Assembly (NCBI GenBank): GCA_944372575.1
Contig: CALVZS010000004.1
Span: 1 to 64,000, forward strand
Direction: 5' to 3'
Source: an uncultured Clostridia bacterium
Lineage (GTDB): Bacteria; Bacillota; Clostridia; Christensenellales; Borkfalkiaceae
DNA: 64,000 nt
The notes under the pieces were generated by a model. That model ran no database searches. It worked only from the letters and a program-made list of their open reading frames with translations, and was not told where the DNA came from. Both the position numbers and the translations under genes were made by a program. The first letter of the stretch is position 1. Each line of letters opens with the position of its first letter. Below are positions 1-8,321 of the stretch, one piece after another.

Positions 1-27
1 TGTGTTAAACTTCTTTTTTCTTGACAT
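1..27 (-). CDS. Start of IS3-type transposase orfA (first 9 codons only)
   Basis: The minus-strand ATG at 27 begins MSRKKKFNT and runs off the left edge. A GGAGGTG Shine-Dalgarno (complement of 37-43) lies 9 bases upstream. Basic MSRKK-type starts are common for the helix-turn-helix OrfA protein of IS3 elements. The assignment rests mainly on the adjacent terminal repeat, since only nine residues are visible. Confidence 0.45.
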
Positions 28-75
28 AATAATATGCACCTCCAAAAGTCTGTCCAACTTTTGGGGTGCATATCA
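1..75 (-). mobile_element. End of an IS3-family (IS150-like) insertion sequence, cut by window edge
   Basis: Read on the minus strand, the block ending at 75 starts TGATATGCACCCCAAAAG and continues TTGGACA, which resembles the terminal inverted repeat of IS150-group IS3 elements (TG start, CCCCAAAA, GTTGGACA core). It is followed inward by a GGAGGTG ribosome-binding site and an ATG opening a Lys/Arg-rich reading frame, as in IS3 orfA genes. Only this end is in the window; the transposase genes lie to the left. The outer boundary at 75 is inferred from the TG/CA end rule, because no target duplication can be checked. Confidence 0.6.
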
Positions 76-125
76 AAAGCTGCGGGCGGCGCATTTTTTG
101 CGGGCATGGGTCATACCATACCACT

Positions 126-2765
126 ATGGAACAATACGGCTTGGGCATTCGGGAAGTATTCGGGCAGGTCAGAAGTGACGAGGGCGGACTTACGCAGGCG
201 GAGGCGGAGCGCCGCCTTGCCCAAAACGGGCGCAACGAGCTGCAGGAGGGCAAAAAGCGCAGCAAGCTGCTGCTCTTTCTCGCGCAGTTCGCTGACCTGA
301 TGACCGTCATTCTTATCCTCGCTGCCGTCCTCTCCGCCGTGCTCGCCTTTGTGACGGGGGACAGGACGGAGCTTGCCGATACGGGCATCCTTCTTTTCGT
401 CATCCTGCTCAATGCCGTGGTGGGGTTCTTGCAGCAGTACCGCGCGGATGCCGCCATCGAAAAGCTGAAAAAGCTCTCCGCGTGCGAGGCGAAAGCGGTG
501 CGCGGGGGCAGGGTGGTCAGGGTGGACGCGGCGGCGCTCGTCGTGGGCGACGTCATCGAACTGGAGGAGGGTGACCGCATCCCCGCCGACTGCCGCATTC
601 TGCGCAGCGAGAATTTCCGCTGCGACGAATCCATGCTCACGGGCGAGAGCAGACCTGTCAAGAAATACGACTGCATTGTCGCGCGCCCGGCGCTCGCCGC
701 GCGCGCGAATACGGCGCACTTCGGCACGTTCTGCGTCAAGGGCAGCGCGCGCTGTCTTGTCACCGCCTGCGGCATGGACACGGAAATGGGCAAGATCGCC
801 CGCCTGCTACACAAGAGCAAGCCCGCGAGCGCGCCGCTGGATAAAACGATCGCAAAGCTGGGCAAGGTCATCACCGTCACCGTGCTGCTCATCGCCCTCG
901 TGCTGTTTGCCGCCTCCCTGCTCGCCGGCAGGGTGAGCTTTCTGGAGAGCGTGATGAGCGCCGTCGCCGTGGCGGTCGCCGCCATTCCGGAGGGGATGGG
1001 CGCCGTGGTCACCGTTATCCTTGCGCTGGGCGTGCAGCGCATGGCGTCCTCGCGCGCCGTCATGCGGCGGCTGGGCGCCGTGGAGAGCCTGGGCGGCTGC
1101 ACCGTCATCTGCTCGGACAAGACGGGGACGCTCACCGAAAATAAAATGCGCGTGGGGGCGGTCTGCACGCGTTTTCCCGCGGCGCGCGGTGAACAGGACG
1201 ATCCCGGGGCGGCCGGGCGGGAGATGACGCGCTGTATGCGCATCTGCCACACGGTGAAGGGGAGTGCGGGGGCGTATGTGGGGGATCCCACCGAGATCGC
1301 GCTCGTGGAGTATGCCGACCGCGCGGGATTTTTCGAGAGCGCCGAGGTTCTGGGCGGCACGCCCTTTTCCTCCGAGCGCAAGATGATGAGCGTCTATGCG
1401 CGCACGGGGGAGGGCGCGCGCCTGTACGTCAAGGGGGGCGCGGACGTGCTGCTCGCAAAGTGCAGCCGCATTCTGACGAAGCAGGGCGAGCGCGCCATGA
1501 CGCAGGCGGACAGGGAGAACATCCGCTCGGCCGCCGCGGCGTATGCGGCGCAGGCGATGCGCGTGCTCGGGTTTGCGCGCGGGGAGTCGCAGCGGGAGGA
1601 AAACCTCACCTTTTTGGGGCTCGCCGCCCTGCTCGACCCGCCCAAGGCGGGCGTGAAGGAGGCGGTCTGCGCCCTGCGCCGCGCGGACGTGAGGACGGTG
1701 ATGATCACGGGGGATTCCCCCGAAACGGCGCTCGCCATCGCAAAGCGCCTGGGGATCGCCGTGGGGCGCGGGGAGGTCGTCACGGGCGAGGAACTGGAGG
1801 GCATGGACGAAGAAGAGCTTTCCCGCCGTGCTAAAAAGATCTGCGTGTATGCGCGCGTGTCGCCCGGACACAAGCAGCGCATCGTGCGCGCCCTGCAGGC
1901 GGCGGGGGAGGTGGTCGCCATGACGGGGGACGGCGTCAACGACGCGCCCGCCTTAAAGTCCGCCGACGTGGGCGTGGCGATGGGGTCGGGAACGGACGTG
2001 ACCAAAAATGCCGCGGACGTCGTGCTCACGGACGACAACTTCGCCACCATCGTGCGCGCGGTGGAGGAGGGGCGCAACGTCTTTTTCAACATCAAAAAGA
2101 CGGTCTCCTTCTTTCTCTCCACCAATTTTGCGGAGGTTCTGTCCGTCTTTCTCGTCTCCCTCTTCCTCTGGCGGTACGAATTTCTCACCTCCACCCAGCT
2201 GCTTTGGGTCAACCTCATCACCGATTCGCTGCCCGTCGTGGCGCTGGGCGTGGAGCGCACGCAGGGGGCAATGGAGCGGCCGCCCGTATCGGACAGGGAG
2301 ATCTTCTCCCCGCGCGCCGTCTGCTCCATGCTCTTCTTCGGCGTCATGCTCTCCGCCGTCGTCGTCGCCCAGTTCTGCATCCTGCTGCGTCTGTACGGTA
2401 ACGGCACGGCGGTCACGGCGGCATTCCTCACCATTTCCCTCTCCGAGCTGCTGCACGTCTTTAACGTGCGCGCCGAGGACGGAAAACGCACGCTGCGCGA
2501 CCATTTCTCCAACCGCGCGCTGCTCATCACCGTGGCGGTGGGGGTGGCGCTCAACGTGCTGCTCGTACTCACGCCCGCCTTCTCGCTCGCCTTCCGCCTC
2601 ACGCCGCTCACATGGGTGCAGTGGCTGTGGGTGGCGGGGTGCTCGCTCTTCGTGCTTCCCCTCGGCGCCCTCTACCGCCTGTGTCTGAAAAACCTCTCCC
2701 GCGTGCGGCGGGAGAGGCTCAGTAGGCGCAGAAGTCATATCCCTGCGCGCGGAAGTGCGCAATGA
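126..2765 (+). CDS. P2A-type cation-transporting ATPase, probably Ca2+ export
   Basis: An 879-residue P-type ATPase that would pump Ca2+ (possibly Mn2+) out of the cytoplasm. It has the actuator TGES at residues 172-175, the phosphorylation motif DKTGTLT from D331 and the hinge GDGVND near 601. Ion-site residues of SERCA-like pumps are present: PEG in TM4, NFAE in TM5 and NLITD in TM6. The usual PEGLP is PEGMG here, which may affect ion choice. An in-frame start at 66 lies inside the insertion-sequence end, so ATG 126 (MEQYGLG) is chosen, although no good Shine-Dalgarno precedes it. The IS end lies 50 bp upstream and may have replaced the native promoter. The 3' end overlaps the opposing deacetylase gene by 47 bp. 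Confidence 0.9.
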   Translation: MEQYGLGIREVFGQVRSDEGGLTQAEAERRLAQNGRNELQEGKKRSKLLLFLAQFADLMTVILILAAVLSAVLAFVTGDRTELADTGILLFVILLNAVVGFLQQYRADAAIEKLKKLSACEAKAVRGGRVVRVDAAALVVGDVIELEEGDRIPADCRILRSENFRCDESMLTGESRPVKKYDCIVARPALAARANTAHFGTFCVKGSARCLVTACGMDTEMGKIARLLHKSKPASAPLDKTIAKLGKVITVTVLLIALVLFAASLLAGRVSFLESVMSAVAVAVAAIPEGMGAVVTVILALGVQRMASSRAVMRRLGAVESLGGCTVICSDKTGTLTENKMRVGAVCTRFPAARGEQDDPGAAGREMTRCMRICHTVKGSAGAYVGDPTEIALVEYADRAGFFESAEVLGGTPFSSERKMMSVYARTGEGARLYVKGGADVLLAKCSRILTKQGERAMTQADRENIRSAAAAYAAQAMRVLGFARGESQREENLTFLGLAALLDPPKAGVKEAVCALRRADVRTVMITGDSPETALAIAKRLGIAVGRGEVVTGEELEGMDEEELSRRAKKICVYARVSPGHKQRIVRALQAAGEVVAMTGDGVNDAPALKSADVGVAMGSGTDVTKNAADVVLTDDNFATIVRAVEEGRNVFFNIKKTVSFFLSTNFAEVLSVFLVSLFLWRYEFLTSTQLLWVNLITDSLPVVALGVERTQGAMERPPVSDREIFSPRAVCSMLFFGVMLSAVVVAQFCILLRLYGNGTAVTAAFLTISLSELLHVFNVRAEDGKRTLRDHFSNRALLITVAVGVALNVLLVLTPAFSLAFRLTPLTWVQWLWVAGCSLFVLPLGALYRLCLKNLSRVRRERLSRRRSHIPARGSAQ

Positions 2766-3414
2766 TGGCGGGCAGCGCCTCGGCGGTCGCCCGGTGCGGC
2801 GCGCTGTCGTGCAGCAGCAGGACAACGGTGCGCCTGCCCCCCGCCGTGCGGATGCTCTCCTCGACGAGCGCCTGCGCAGGGGCGCCCGGCGTCTCTTCAT
2901 CCCCGCAGACGGCGTTCCAGCGCACGACGCGCAGTCCGCGTTTGGCGAGCAGCGCGCTCTGCCGCTCCCGTTCCGCCGTGCCGCCGCCCGGGAAGCGGTA
3001 GACGCGGGGCGTGACGCCCGTCACGCGGGAAATGCACGCGGCGCATCGCTCGATGTCGGCGAGCAGCGCCTCGTCCGAGGCGTAGATCTGCGAATAGACG
3101 TGCGTGGCGGAATGGATGCCCACCGTATGCCCCTCGCGCACGATGCGCCGCAGCGTCTCTTCCCGCCCCGGGACGCGGTCGCTCACGATAAAGAAGGTCG
3201 CCTTCACCCCCTCCTGCGCGAGGGTGTCGAGGATGCGCCCCGTCACAACGGTGCTGGGGCCGTCGTCAAAGGTGAGATAGATGCGCTTTTCTTCGTCCCT
3301 CTCCTGTGCCAGGGCAAAGGTAGAGGCGGAGAGCGCGGCGCGCGCGCCCAGGTGCGCGGCGAGGACTAAAAGCGCCGCAAGGAACACGACGAGGGGGACA
3401 TACTTTTTCTGCAT
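2719..3414 (-). CDS. Membrane-anchored polysaccharide deacetylase (NodB/CE4 family)
   Basis: A 231-residue CE4 deacetylase expected to remove acetyl groups from peptidoglycan or another extracellular glycan. Residues 6-35 form a signal or anchor segment. The catalytic motifs are present in order: TFDDGPS (D50, D51), HSATH (H101, H105 metal ligands), RFPGGG from R141, and LLLHD (H203). The ATG at 3414 is chosen because it directly precedes the hydrophobic segment; a longer reading frame to 3525 would run across the divergent galM promoter. It is transcribed divergently from galM and ends tail-to-tail with the ATPase gene. Confidence 0.85.
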   Translation of the reverse strand: MQKKYVPLVVFLAALLVLAAHLGARAALSASTFALAQERDEEKRIYLTFDDGPSTVVTGRILDTLAQEGVKATFFIVSDRVPGREETLRRIVREGHTVGIHSATHVYSQIYASDEALLADIERCAACISRVTGVTPRVYRFPGGGTAERERQSALLAKRGLRVVRWNAVCGDEETPGAPAQALVEESIRTAGGRRTVVLLLHDSAPHRATAEALPAIIAHFRAQGYDFCAY

Positions 3415-3445
3415 AATCCGAGTTTGGGTATTTTTGACAAAAATA

Positions 3446-3474
3446 TTTACTTTTTCCCGCGGCTGTGCTATAAT
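3446..3474 (+). promoter_or_regulatory. Sigma-A promoter for galM
   Basis: TTTACT (3446-3451), a 17-bp spacer, and TATAAT (3469-3474) with an extended TGC before the -10. A perfect TTGACA at 3434-3439 is 29 bp from the -10 and so too far to pair with it. Confidence 0.6.
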
Positions 3475-3515
3475 GGGCAGGAAAAAAGGCGCACACGCGG
3501 CGCAGGAGGGAAACG

Positions 3516-4556
3516 ATGATTTCAACGAGGATCTTCGGAAAGACGCAGGACAGGCAGGAGGTGCTCGCGTTCGACTTTACGGACGGGGCGAACAGGGCGA
3601 CGGTGCTCAACTACGGGGGGATTCTCCAGAGCATCGTGCTGCCCGACAAGAACGGGACGCCGACGGACGTCCTCCTCGGCTACAGCGACGTGGCCGGGTA
3701 TGAGAACAACGGCGGCTATCTCGGCGCGCTCATCGGCAGGTTCGGTAACCGCATCGACAAGGGCAGGCTCACCATCGACGGCATGACCTACCAGCTCTAC
3801 TGCAACGACCGCGGCAACCATCTGCACGGCGGCAAGGCCGGTTTCAACAAGAAGATCTGGCGGCACGAGGTCGTGGGGGACGAGCTGCGGCTCTTCCTGA
3901 CCTCTCCCGACGGCGAGGAGAACTACCCCGGCACGCTCAACGTGCGCGTGACATATATCTTCGAGAACGGCGAGCTGCGCATCCACTACTCCGCCTCGAC
4001 CGATAAAAAGACGGCGCTCAATCTGACCAACCATGCCTATTTCAACCTGAACGGCGAGGGGGACGGCAGCATCCTCGACAACATCCTCTGGATCGACAGC
4101 GACGAGATCACGCCCACCAACGAGACGATGATTCCCGTGGGCGGGTACAAGAAGGTGGAGGGGACGCCCTTCGACTTCAACCTTGCCAAGCCCATCGGCC
4201 GCGATATCGACAAGAACGACGTCGATCTCAGGCAGGGGAACGGGTACGACCACTGCTACGTCCTCAGGAACAGGTGCGGCGTGTACGCAAAGTACGCCGT
4301 CGCCGAGAGCAGGCGCACGGGCATCCGCATGACCTGCCGCACCGATCTGCCCGCCGTGCAGTTCTATGCGGGCAACGGGCTCAACCAGCAGGGCAAGACG
4401 GCGTTCTACGGCAAGCGCGCGGGGTTCTGCCTCGAGACGCAGATGATTCCCAACAACGTCAACGTTCCCGAATATGCCGAAAAGGGGAGTTCCGTGCTTT
4501 CTCCCGGCGAGGACTACGAGTACACCGCCTCCTATCAGTTCGACGTTGTACGGTAA
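3516..4556 (+). CDS. galM: Aldose 1-epimerase (galactose mutarotase)
   Basis: A 346-residue cytoplasmic mutarotase that interconverts alpha and beta anomers of galactose or glucose. Family signatures include GRFGNRI near residue 75, the active-site region NHLHGG near 105, NHAYFNL near 170 with the second histidine, and the C-terminal acidic stretch around CLETQMIPN that holds the catalytic glutamate. An AGGAGGG Shine-Dalgarno lies 6 bases before ATG 3516. Length is normal for the family. It is a single-gene unit with its own promoter and a strong terminator; no other galactose genes are adjacent. Confidence 0.92.
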   Translation: MISTRIFGKTQDRQEVLAFDFTDGANRATVLNYGGILQSIVLPDKNGTPTDVLLGYSDVAGYENNGGYLGALIGRFGNRIDKGRLTIDGMTYQLYCNDRGNHLHGGKAGFNKKIWRHEVVGDELRLFLTSPDGEENYPGTLNVRVTYIFENGELRIHYSASTDKKTALNLTNHAYFNLNGEGDGSILDNILWIDSDEITPTNETMIPVGGYKKVEGTPFDFNLAKPIGRDIDKNDVDLRQGNGYDHCYVLRNRCGVYAKYAVAESRRTGIRMTCRTDLPAVQFYAGNGLNQQGKTAFYGKRAGFCLETQMIPNNVNVPEYAEKGSSVLSPGEDYEYTASYQFDVVR

Positions 4557-4608
4557 GGCGCGAAAAGAACTGTACGGGAGACATCTTCCGGAAATAGAGA
4601 ACGATAAG

Positions 4609-4650
4609 TCCGCCCCTGCGCAAACGGCGCAGGGGCGGATTTGGTTATTG
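4609..4650. terminator. Terminator shared by convergent galM and the VWA gene
   Basis: A perfect 13-bp stem, TCCGCCCCTGCGC (4609-4621) with its complement at 4627-4639 and a 5-base loop. It is followed by TTTGGTTATT on the plus strand and lies between two converging genes. Confidence 0.7.
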
Positions 4651-6405
4651 CAGATAAAATACGGGGCCTTTGGGCGGGAAGGGGAGCGTGCGCCCCTTTG
4701 GAACGAGGTAAGCGTGGTCGCGGCCGTACAGCGTGAGGCGGTCGCAATAGCCGTCCGTGATGAGGAGCAGGGGCGCTTCTTTCGGAAAGTCGGGCGCGTG
4801 TTCCAGGAGTTCGACGGCGGGCTGTAACACTGTTCCGCCCCGTCCGCGCACGCGGACGCTGCCCGCAATGGACAGGACGTCCATATATCCCTGATCGTAT
4901 GCCGCGGCGTCACAGAACACCACCCGCACATAGCGCACGTCGCGCGCCTCGGCATAGCTTGCTATGGCGCCCAGCGCCGCGGCAAGCAGGTTTCGCTCCA
5001 TGGAACCGGAGGTGTCCAGCACCACGCCGAATGTCCTGCCCGCAAGCGCCTGTTCCGTCAGCCGCACGGAGGGACGGGGGATCTCCGGCGTAGCGGACTG
5101 CCGCCTGCTCAGCCGCGCATAGGTGCGCTGCTTTTCCAGGGGCTGAAAGCGGTCGTCGAACCACCTTGCAAGCTGTACGTCCCACGGGATGGGCGGCTGC
5201 GAGAGGGCGCGGATCTCCTCCACAAGCCCCTCCGGCAGCAGTCCGCGGCCGTAGCTTTCATGATATTCCAGTCCCCGCAGGATGGCGTTGCGGCACCAGG
5301 CATCCAGCTCTGCCCCCTCTTTGGTGGATGTCCAGCCCGGATCCGGGAAGAGAATATCATGCTGCGCCATGCGCCGGTATTTGCGCAGATTCTGTGTCAG
5401 CAGGTCATACACATTCTCGGCGGACAGGCCGTCGAGGGCGTTGTCGTAGAGGACATCCTCGGGCATGGCGCCCACATTCATCGTGCGCAGCCATCCGTTG
5501 ATCACATAGTCGCACGCCACGTTCCACAGTTCGGGATCGCGGCCGCCCATTCGTTCGTCGTGGCGCAGGGCAGCGTGCAGGTATTCGTGCGCGAAGATAA
5601 ATTTCCACTCCTCCGGCGTGTAGGATGCATAGGGATTGAGGTAGATTTCCTGCATCTGGCAGGAGATCGCTGCGGTACGGATGCCCATACGCTGTATCGC
5701 GTTGCCGTCTGCGATCAGGCGGAATCCCACCGCCAACCCGCCCAGAAGGGGATAACTCGACAGGAACCACTCCTGCGTTTCGCGGAAGAGGACGGGCAGA
5801 TCGTCGTGCGCCTCCGATGCGCCGCCCGCATAGTTGACGGCGGCGCGCAGAGCGGAGCGCAGTCCCGTGCCGAGCAATTTCTGCCAGTCGGGCGGCTTTC
5901 CCCAGCGCCTTGGCCTCTCGTTCCATACCATGTCCGGCCTGCCGCCGCCCATTGCGGAAAACCCGAGGTATCCGCGGCTGCCGTGTTCGTGCAGAAACGC
6001 AAAGAGCTTCTCCTCATCGCGAACATTGTCCGCAAGCGGATTGCGCAGTTCGTCGGGCGGCGTCCCGATGTGAAGATCGGCGGCATAGCGCGCCGCAGTA
6101 CAGTCGCAGGCGATGATCCAAAGGGGATCCCGCATCCGCTCTTCGCGAAAATGCCCCAGCCCGAGGTGGAGGAGACAGAGGGTGAATATATACATCCATT
6201 CCTGTTCGCCTGCGCGGCGGCGGGAGTTTGCATGGAGAAAGCCTTCCTGATCGATCCATGCCCAGTCCTCCTTCTGCAGGGTTTCCTCCTCCGAAAGGTA
6301 CACCTCGTCGGCGAGCGGAGCAAGTGCCGGATGCTGTTCCAGGGTGCGCCACGCCGCACGCAGCGCCGCGCGGGCAGGATTGTCCTGCTCTTTTCTGCGG
6401 CTCAT
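4645..6405 (-). CDS. VWA and metallopeptidase-like domain protein (DUF2201/COG3864 type)
   Basis: A 586-residue soluble protein with two recognisable parts. Residues 270-310 carry an HEYLH zinc-metallopeptidase-like motif (273-277) followed by a downstream Asp/Asn-rich segment. Residues 458-586 form a VWA-like domain with the metal-ion site DTSGS at 464-468. The first half (about 70-120) looks like a degenerate copy of the HEYLH region, with TLCLLHLGLGH replacing the zinc motif (see findings). Its start overlaps the stop of the MoxR ATPase gene by 4 bases, so the two are translationally coupled. MoxR-VWA pairs usually act as chaperones that insert metals or mature partner enzymes, but no client gene is adjacent, so the substrate is unknown. 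Confidence 0.85.
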   Translation of the reverse strand: MSRRKEQDNPARAALRAAWRTLEQHPALAPLADEVYLSEEETLQKEDWAWIDQEGFLHANSRRRAGEQEWMYIFTLCLLHLGLGHFREERMRDPLWIIACDCTAARYAADLHIGTPPDELRNPLADNVRDEEKLFAFLHEHGSRGYLGFSAMGGGRPDMVWNERPRRWGKPPDWQKLLGTGLRSALRAAVNYAGGASEAHDDLPVLFRETQEWFLSSYPLLGGLAVGFRLIADGNAIQRMGIRTAAISCQMQEIYLNPYASYTPEEWKFIFAHEYLHAALRHDERMGGRDPELWNVACDYVINGWLRTMNVGAMPEDVLYDNALDGLSAENVYDLLTQNLRKYRRMAQHDILFPDPGWTSTKEGAELDAWCRNAILRGLEYHESYGRGLLPEGLVEEIRALSQPPIPWDVQLARWFDDRFQPLEKQRTYARLSRRQSATPEIPRPSVRLTEQALAGRTFGVVLDTSGSMERNLLAAALGAIASYAEARDVRYVRVVFCDAAAYDQGYMDVLSIAGSVRVRGRGGTVLQPAVELLEHAPDFPKEAPLLLITDGYCDRLTLYGRDHAYLVPKGRTLPFPPKGPVFYLQ

Positions 6406-7460
6406 GCGTTGCGTTTGTCCGCGATGCGCGGAATATCGCGGAAGAGTTCTACCACGAACCAGTCTGGCAGTTCGCTGCCGTCCTCCGGCGTCACCGCCAT
6501 GCGGGCAATCTCAAGGCTGATCTCGGCAAGCTCGGCAATCCGGCTCTTTGCCTGCGCGGCCAGCGTCTGGCTCTCGCCGCGCAGGGCGCTGCGGTCTTTT
6601 GGAAGTTCTTTGATGAGGCGCGCCCGCATCGACTGCGCCAAAAAATACAATACGTCTCTTTCTTCGGGCTGTTTCGGCCACGGCTGCTCGCCGGACAGGA
6701 TCTTGTCAAGTGCATACTGATTGCGCACCTGCCGCACATAGGCAAGAAACTGTGTGGCGTGCTGGGGGCTCAGGCACCCCGTTGCCAGGATCCGCAAGGC
6801 GTCCTCGCCGATAGCGGGGCCGTAGCTCGTGATGGCATCGCTGAGCATATGCCATGAGCGCGGCGTGGAGAATGGCTCCTCCGTCTTAGGCGGCTTTGAC
6901 CAGAGGTGATCGGGACGGTTTGCGATGTAGTCATATACATAGGGGTGGATGCCGTTCTGCGCCGCCCATTCCAGCCAGAGTTTGGGACTTGCGATGAGCT
7001 CGACGTGAAACATTCGGTTGATGAGGGCGGAGGACATGGGACGGGTGATGGCATTGTCCTGCGCACGGTTGCCCGCACCCACGACAATGGAGCCCTCGGG
7101 CAGGCGGTACTCGCCGATGCGCCGCTCATGGATGAGGGAATAGAATGCCTTCTGCACCTCGGAAGAACAGGCGTTCAGTTCGTCGAGGAAGAGGACATAG
7201 GGCTGTGAGCGGGCGATGACGCGGGGAGGGCAAAAGCGGCTGAAACCGTCAATGATCTGCGGCACGCCGATGATGTCCTCGGGCGCCAGCTGACTGCCCA
7301 GCAGGGATACGCATTCCAGCCCGAGCTGTTCGGCAAATTTCTGCACGATGGCGGATTTGCCGATGCCGGGCGCGCCCCAGATGAACACGGGCCGGATGAG
7401 CCCCACGTTCAAAAGGATGTCCAGCAGCTGTTTATGATTGACGGTCGTCGTCAGATTCAT
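6402..7460 (-). CDS. MoxR-type AAA+ ATPase
   Basis: A 352-residue AAA+ ATPase with Walker A GAPGIGKS at 29-36 and Walker B LFLDELN at about 90-96, followed by a sensor-I region containing VGAGNRA. MoxR ATPases work with VWA-domain partners, here the gene encoded immediately downstream with an ATGA overlap. The start at 7460 is supported by a GGGGGAAG Shine-Dalgarno. It is transcribed from a promoter at 7531-7559. Nothing in the window identifies the protein remodelled by the pair. Confidence 0.88.
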   Translation of the reverse strand: MNLTTTVNHKQLLDILLNVGLIRPVFIWGAPGIGKSAIVQKFAEQLGLECVSLLGSQLAPEDIIGVPQIIDGFSRFCPPRVIARSQPYVLFLDELNACSSEVQKAFYSLIHERRIGEYRLPEGSIVVGAGNRAQDNAITRPMSSALINRMFHVELIASPKLWLEWAAQNGIHPYVYDYIANRPDHLWSKPPKTEEPFSTPRSWHMLSDAITSYGPAIGEDALRILATGCLSPQHATQFLAYVRQVRNQYALDKILSGEQPWPKQPEERDVLYFLAQSMRARLIKELPKDRSALRGESQTLAAQAKSRIAELAEISLEIARMAVTPEDGSELPDWFVVELFRDIPRIADKRNA

Positions 7461-7530
7461 GTCTTCCCCCGTTCTTCCGTTCAGATACGTTTGTATCGCA
7501 GTGTATGATAATCTTGTTCATTATGATAAT

Positions 7531-7559
7531 ATGGTAGCATATGTCCTTTGCATTGTCAA
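7531..7559 (-). promoter_or_regulatory. Promoter of the MoxR-VWA operon
   Basis: On the minus strand: TTGACA (complement of 7554-7559), 17 bp, TACCAT (complement of 7531-7536) with an extended TGC. Two direct ATGATAAT copies at 7505-7512 and 7523-7530 lie just downstream of the start point and could be an operator. Confidence 0.6.
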
Positions 7560-7640
7560 GGGGACAAACAGGTGCAGTAAATCAAAAAAAATTCCGAAAA
7601 ATTTTGTAAACGATGTTTAATTTCCGCGGAAAGGTTGTAT

Positions 7641-8276
7641 ATGAATGGTGACCAAAACAGCGAAGGTAACGACGTGAACGAGAAAAAGAAAAAACTCAAT
7701 GAGGAAGTTCCGGAAGAGGCGGCGGAGCAGTCCGTCCGGCAGCAGGCGGCGGAGCAGCCCGCGCCCGAGGCGCAGCCCGAAGGGGAGGATGCCGGCGGGG
7801 CGGACGTCCCTGCCGAGCCCACCGCGGAGCAGCTGCAGGCCGACCTTGCAAAGGCGCTCGCCGATGCGGAGGACTTCAAAAAGAAGTGGTATTCGGTGTC
7901 CGCAGAGTACGAAAACTACCGCAAGCGCACTGCTTCCACCCGCTCGCAGGCATATACGGAGGGGCGCAGCGACGTCATCGTCAAGCTCTTCCCCATCGCG
8001 GACAGCCTGGAGCGCGCCCTCGCCGCCTGTGCGGACGAAAAGACGAAGCAGGGCATCGGCATGGTGCTCAAGAACTTTGACAAGCTGCTCGAAGGGGAGC
8101 ACGTCACGCCCATTGCGCCCGTCGGCGAACCTTTCGACGCCGCCCGCTGCGAGGCGATCCTCGCAGTCGAACCCAAGGAGGGGGAGGAGAGCGGCATCGT
8201 CAAAGAGGTGTACGCCAAGGGCTATGAGCAGAACGGCAAGATCCTGCGCTTTGCGCAGGTGCTGGTCACAAAATAA
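7641..8276 (+). CDS. grpE: GrpE nucleotide exchange factor
   Basis: A 211-residue co-chaperone that releases ADP from DnaK. The acidic low-complexity N-terminus (to about residue 60) is followed by the helical dimer segment with EYENYRKRT and a C-terminal beta domain ending in GKILRFAQVLVTK. ATG 7641 has GGAAAGG 6 bases upstream. TTG 7635 and GTG 7674 (preceded by GAAGGT) are alternative starts. It leads a grpE-dnaK-dnaJ operon. No hrcA gene precedes it, and I could not find a CIRCE operator (TTAGCACTC-N9-GAGTGCTAA) in 7461-7640, so heat-shock control differs from the usual Firmicute HrcA pattern or lies elsewhere. Confidence 0.92.
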   Translation: MNGDQNSEGNDVNEKKKKLNEEVPEEAAEQSVRQQAAEQPAPEAQPEGEDAGGADVPAEPTAEQLQADLAKALADAEDFKKKWYSVSAEYENYRKRTASTRSQAYTEGRSDVIVKLFPIADSLERALAACADEKTKQGIGMVLKNFDKLLEGEHVTPIAPVGEPFDAARCEAILAVEPKEGEESGIVKEVYAKGYEQNGKILRFAQVLVTK

Positions 8277-8321
8277 AAAACAAAAACATTTCCGGGGAAA
8301 GGGAAGAAGGAGAATACAAAT

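Noticed and set aside
5..1381. Long minus-strand reading frame opposite the ATPase gene
   Set aside because: GC-rich codon third positions keep the antisense frame open; no family resemblance, and the ATPase frame is unambiguous.
3434..3474. Promoter pairing TTGACA (3434) with TATAAT (3469)
   Set aside because: Spacing is 29 bp, too long; TTTACT at 3446 gives the 17-bp spacing.
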